Shown here: piece by piece, positions 22,860 through 25,358 of the stretch | Layout: every line of letters starts with the position of its first letter | Numbering within the stretch: position 1 is the first letter of the stretch | Assembly: GCA_030043575.1 (NCBI GenBank) | Contig: JASHXK010000549.1 | Span: forward strand, 1-25,358 | Direction of reading: 5' to 3' | Source of the DNA: Terriglobales bacterium | Lineage (GTDB): Bacteria > Acidobacteriota > Terriglobia > Terriglobales > Acidobacteriaceae | Length of the DNA: 25,358 nucleotides | Position numbers and translations under genes: made by a program | The notes under the pieces: generated by a model | What the model was told of the DNA's origin: nothing | What the model saw: only the letters and a program-made list of their open reading frames with translations | Databases searched by the model: none

Positions 22860-24980
22860 TTAGCGGCTCATCGTGAACCGAACCGCATCGGCCGAGTCGA
22901 TGGTGATCGACTCGGGTTTCTGCGAAAACCAGTCCAGCGGGCTGATCAGGAGACGCAGATGCGTGACTGCCGGTGTATTGGGACTGCGCCAGCGGCTCTC
23001 GTCCGCGTCGAAATAGTGCAGCAAGTCTGCTTCATTCCACGGGTAGAACCAGAGGCCGGTGGCGACATTCGGCTCAGCGACAAAAGTCCGTACGGACCGG
23101 GAACCGTCGGCGCAAGTGATTTCCAATTGGAGGCGCTCCGGCTTGCGCAGCTTCCACAGAGGGCTGTAGCGTACTTTCAGCCGCAAGCGCAGAAAGTCGG
23201 CACCCCCCCGTGGCCAGGTAGGCGCGCCTAAGTCAATGGTCGAGTTTGCACTATCTACCCGATAGGTGCGCGTGGCCAGACCGATTGATTGCTCCTGCAT
23301 AGTAATTCGAGCCTGCCGCGACTCATCTCTCAGCAATCCGATAACCCCCGGGGCGATGGCCTGGTCGGCACGGTAGTGACGGAACGCCCACAGCCAGACC
23401 TCGGGGGTGCGGGTGAAGTTGCTGACCTCGTCGATGGGCTGGCTTAGTGTGAAACTCATTCGCTCGCCGTCACTGGCATCGCGAAAGTACAAACCGACCG
23501 GCGGCTGGCTGCGCTCCCAGCCGTCGATGTGGAATTGCGATAAGTAATTGCCATTGGCCAGGAAGGTTTGCTCCACGCCGCCCGAGACATCGCGCCGGGC
23601 TGCCACAGCGAACATGTATTGATAAGGAAAGATCAGGACGTTATCACGCTCGCTGCTGTGCTGCTGCAGGTAAATGACAGCGTTGTCCAGCGGCAGCGCG
23701 AACTCCGTTGGAAAGCACACATCCTCGAACTGGAAGTATCCGCCGGGACAACTCATGAGTGGATGCCGCGCGAGCCGCAAGCGGGTGCGAATATTGGCCG
23801 GCTGAAAGATGGCGGGCGGCTCCGCCAGCGACGCCGAAGCGGCGGTTGCCGCTAGCACAGCAAGCACCGAACCCGTGCGCGAGGCAAACGAAAACAGAAT
23901 TCCCCCGGCGAACAACACCATGGGATATACGCCGGCGACGATGTGGTTATAGTCGGAACGCACCAGCCCGCTCTGCATGGAGAGCAGCGCAAAGACGAAG
24001 GCGCTCAGCAGAAATCCCCTGCGGGCGGTAAGGACCTGCGTGCTGTCGGCCGGTATGAGAAGCCGCAGCACGAACAAAACCGACCCAATGACTAACGGCG
24101 CAAGCAGATGGACAGCGCCCGTCTGCGACATTCCGGCCGCCTCGTTCCAGCGGTGTACGGACACCAGCGCCAGCGACGTGCGCCAAAAATGAAAATCGAC
24201 CAGGCCGCCGGTAACGATGTTGACCACAAAGACCAGCCCAACGAGGCCGGCGGCGAAGCTCGCAGCTGCCACAATGTAGGACCTGTATGTCGATTTCTCG
24301 CGGCGGCCCTCGCACGCGACTCCCGCCATGGCGAGCAGCCAGGCGGCCACACTGTAGACGCCCGTATCCGCCGAGTACCAAAACGCTCCTGCCGCAAGCA
24401 AAGCTGAGCCGCAGGCGAATGGCAGCGGATTCCATCGCTGCTCGCGAACCGCGTACCAGCCGCGCAGAAACAGCACGAACAGCAATATTCCGAGAGCCGT
24501 GCGGCCGTCCCAGGAGGTCCAGAAGACTCCCAGCAGCAACACCAGCACAAAGCGCTTCCATGCGGGCTGCTCTGGTATCAGCAGCCGTACCGCAAAGTAT
24601 GTAAACAGCAGGGCGCACCAGAGCAGCAAGGTACGGAAGCTGGTGTAGATGTGTCCGAGCGAAAAGCCCGCCAGACGCGGCGGAGCAGCCATCAGCCAAT
24701 GCGCCAGCGGGCCGTAGAGGAAGACAACGTCGCGCGCGAAATAGATGTGGTGCGTCACCTTGAAGGTGGCGTCGAGCACCCAGTGGTCATCGAAGGTTCC
24801 GGGATGGGGAATGGGCACGAGAGTGTGCGGTGCGATCCAGGCCAGAGGCAGCGAGCCCACCATCAACAGGAGAACGGCGAGGAAGTCCCACGAGCATGAA
24901 ATACGGCCACCCGGCCGTCGAGCTGTCACCGGTGGCGCAGATGAGCCCGCTTCGCTCACCCCGTCGTCGAAATTGGGCAT
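22860..24980 (-). CDS. Large multi-spanning membrane protein with soluble C-terminal region (GT-C-like layout)
   Basis: A 706-residue protein. The first 25 residues are polar, then about 10-11 hydrophobic segments follow up to about residue 400 (for example FLAVLLLMVGSLPLAWIA, LLLWCALLFTYFAVRLL, FAAGLVGLVFVVNIV, LLAPLVIGSVLFVLRLL). The first loop carries GTFDDHWVLDATFKVTHH and VFLYGPLAHW, with acidic residues just after TM1, as in GT-C fold glycosyltransferases and related polyprenyl-sugar enzymes. The last 300 residues are soluble and probably outside: PYQYMFAVAARRD and a beta-rich end (RLRLKVRYSPLW, RLQLEITCADGS). I do not recognise a named family. The minus-strand TAGAAT (24990-24995), ten bases before the ATG at 24980, is a possible -10 box but would imply an almost leaderless mRNA. 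A glycan-related role fits the divergent epimerase gene but is an inference. Confidence 0.7.
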   Translation of the reverse strand: MPNFDDGVSEAGSSAPPVTARRPGGRISCSWDFLAVLLLMVGSLPLAWIAPHTLVPIPHPGTFDDHWVLDATFKVTHHIYFARDVVFLYGPLAHWLMAAPPRLAGFSLGHIYTSFRTLLLWCALLFTYFAVRLLIPEQPAWKRFVLVLLLGVFWTSWDGRTALGILLFVLFLRGWYAVREQRWNPLPFACGSALLAAGAFWYSADTGVYSVAAWLLAMAGVACEGRREKSTYRSYIVAAASFAAGLVGLVFVVNIVTGGLVDFHFWRTSLALVSVHRWNEAAGMSQTGAVHLLAPLVIGSVLFVLRLLIPADSTQVLTARRGFLLSAFVFALLSMQSGLVRSDYNHIVAGVYPMVLFAGGILFSFASRTGSVLAVLAATAASASLAEPPAIFQPANIRTRLRLARHPLMSCPGGYFQFEDVCFPTEFALPLDNAVIYLQQHSSERDNVLIFPYQYMFAVAARRDVSGGVEQTFLANGNYLSQFHIDGWERSQPPVGLYFRDASDGERMSFTLSQPIDEVSNFTRTPEVWLWAFRHYRADQAIAPGVIGLLRDESRQARITMQEQSIGLATRTYRVDSANSTIDLGAPTWPRGGADFLRLRLKVRYSPLWKLRKPERLQLEITCADGSRSVRTFVAEPNVATGLWFYPWNEADLLHYFDADESRWRSPNTPAVTHLRLLISPLDWFSQKPESITIDSADAVRFTMSR

Positions 24981-25170
24981 AAAAAAAGAATTCTAACGTA
25001 CTCGTTTTGGCGCTGCGGAGCCGCTTCCCGGGCAAGCGCTAGTTACCGAGGGCTGAGCGCCCGCTGCAATAAGGTGCCGCTGTCTGTTTCACCCCTTCCG
25101 CTGTGTTAGATTGAAACGCGGTGCGAACTGTTCATCATTTCCCCCGATTTGGGTGCCGGCAAGGAGGGTC
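24981..25170. other. Divergent intergenic region
   Basis: About 190 bases between two divergent starts. GGGC/GCCC (25051-25064) can form a small hairpin. No strong promoter pair was found in either direction. Confidence 0.3.
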
Positions 25171-25358
25171 GTGGCAACCAGAACAACTGTAATCACGGGC
25201 GGTGCGGGGTTTATCGGGGTCAACGCTGCCGAAGCTTTCATCCGCAACGGATGGCACGTCATTATCTTCGATAATCTGTCGCGCAAAGGCACCGATCTCA
25301 ATTTGCGGTATCTGCGGCAAAAGTATCCGGCCGAATGCGAATTTATTCTGGGCGACGT
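25171..25358 (+). CDS. NAD-dependent sugar-nucleotide epimerase, CDP-paratose 2-epimerase-like (partial, runs off the window)
   Basis: Sixty-two codons are visible, starting with GTG and reading VITGGAGFIGVNAAEAFI. This is the Rossmann GxxGxxG of extended SDR sugar-nucleotide enzymes. It continues with VIIFDNLSRKGTDLNLRYLR, and the NLSRKGT..NL pattern is characteristic of CDP-paratose/CDP-tyvelose 2-epimerase (RfbE) relatives, which invert C2 of a CDP-3,6-dideoxyhexose. AAGGAGG lies 3 bases upstream of GTG at 25171, slightly close. An in-frame GTG at 25153 is possible but less likely. UDP-glucose 4-epimerase-like enzymes usually lack the RKGT segment, hence the more specific call. The C-terminal YxxxK is outside the window. 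Confidence 0.75.
   Translation, partial: MATRTTVITGGAGFIGVNAAEAFIRNGWHVIIFDNLSRKGTDLNLRYLRQKYPAECEFILGD

Overview
The window is a GC-rich (about 60% by eye) bacterial chromosome segment. Its style fits Acidobacteriota (Terriglobia-like): secreted M61 peptidase, two-hairpin palindromic repeats, large SGNH and carbamoyltransferase proteins. No rRNA marker is present, so this assignment is an inference. I see no tRNA, rRNA, CRISPR array or insertion sequence.

Left part (1-6.6 kb): the first codons of an unidentified gene at the edge, a secreted M61-family metallopeptidase, a secreted alpha/beta-hydrolase with a TPR-like tail, an APC-superfamily permease (all minus strand), and a divergent secreted beta-propeller-like protein.

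Middle part (6.7-12 kb): two large convergent fusion proteins. The first joins a formyltransferase-like domain to a GINT1_N-like propeller domain (the domain found at the N terminus of glucosamine inositolphosphorylceramide transferase 1), with a palindromic repeat inserted in frame between the domains. The second joins an SGNH hydrolase/acyltransferase domain to a NodU/TobZ-type O-carbamoyltransferase. Both look like glycan or small-molecule decorating enzymes.

Core (12-22.7 kb): two convergent acyl-activation gene sets meeting near 19.44 kb. The plus-strand arm encodes a FabL-type enoyl reductase, acyl carrier protein, AMP-ligase, LuxE-like acyl-protein synthetase, LuxC-like acyl-thioester reductase, SAM methyltransferase, FabZ-like dehydratase and a left-handed beta-helix (LbH) acyltransferase. 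The minus-strand arm encodes an acyl carrier protein, FabG-like SDR, AMP-ligase and a second LbH acyltransferase. Each arm therefore has a carrier protein, an adenylating enzyme, a short-chain reductase and a terminal transferase. The simplest reading is that acids are activated, loaded on carriers, reduced or methylated, and placed on a sugar or lipid; the LuxE/LuxC pair would also give an aldehyde. No ketosynthase, no luciferase (luxAB) and no phosphopantetheinyl transferase lie in the window, so this is not a complete fatty-acid or polyketide pathway nor a bioluminescence operon.

Right part (22.8-25.4 kb): a large multi-spanning membrane protein with a soluble C-terminal half (GT-C-like in layout), and the divergent start of a sugar-nucleotide epimerase resembling CDP-paratose 2-epimerase. 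These suggest the core belongs to a larger surface-glycan or glycolipid locus continuing to the right.
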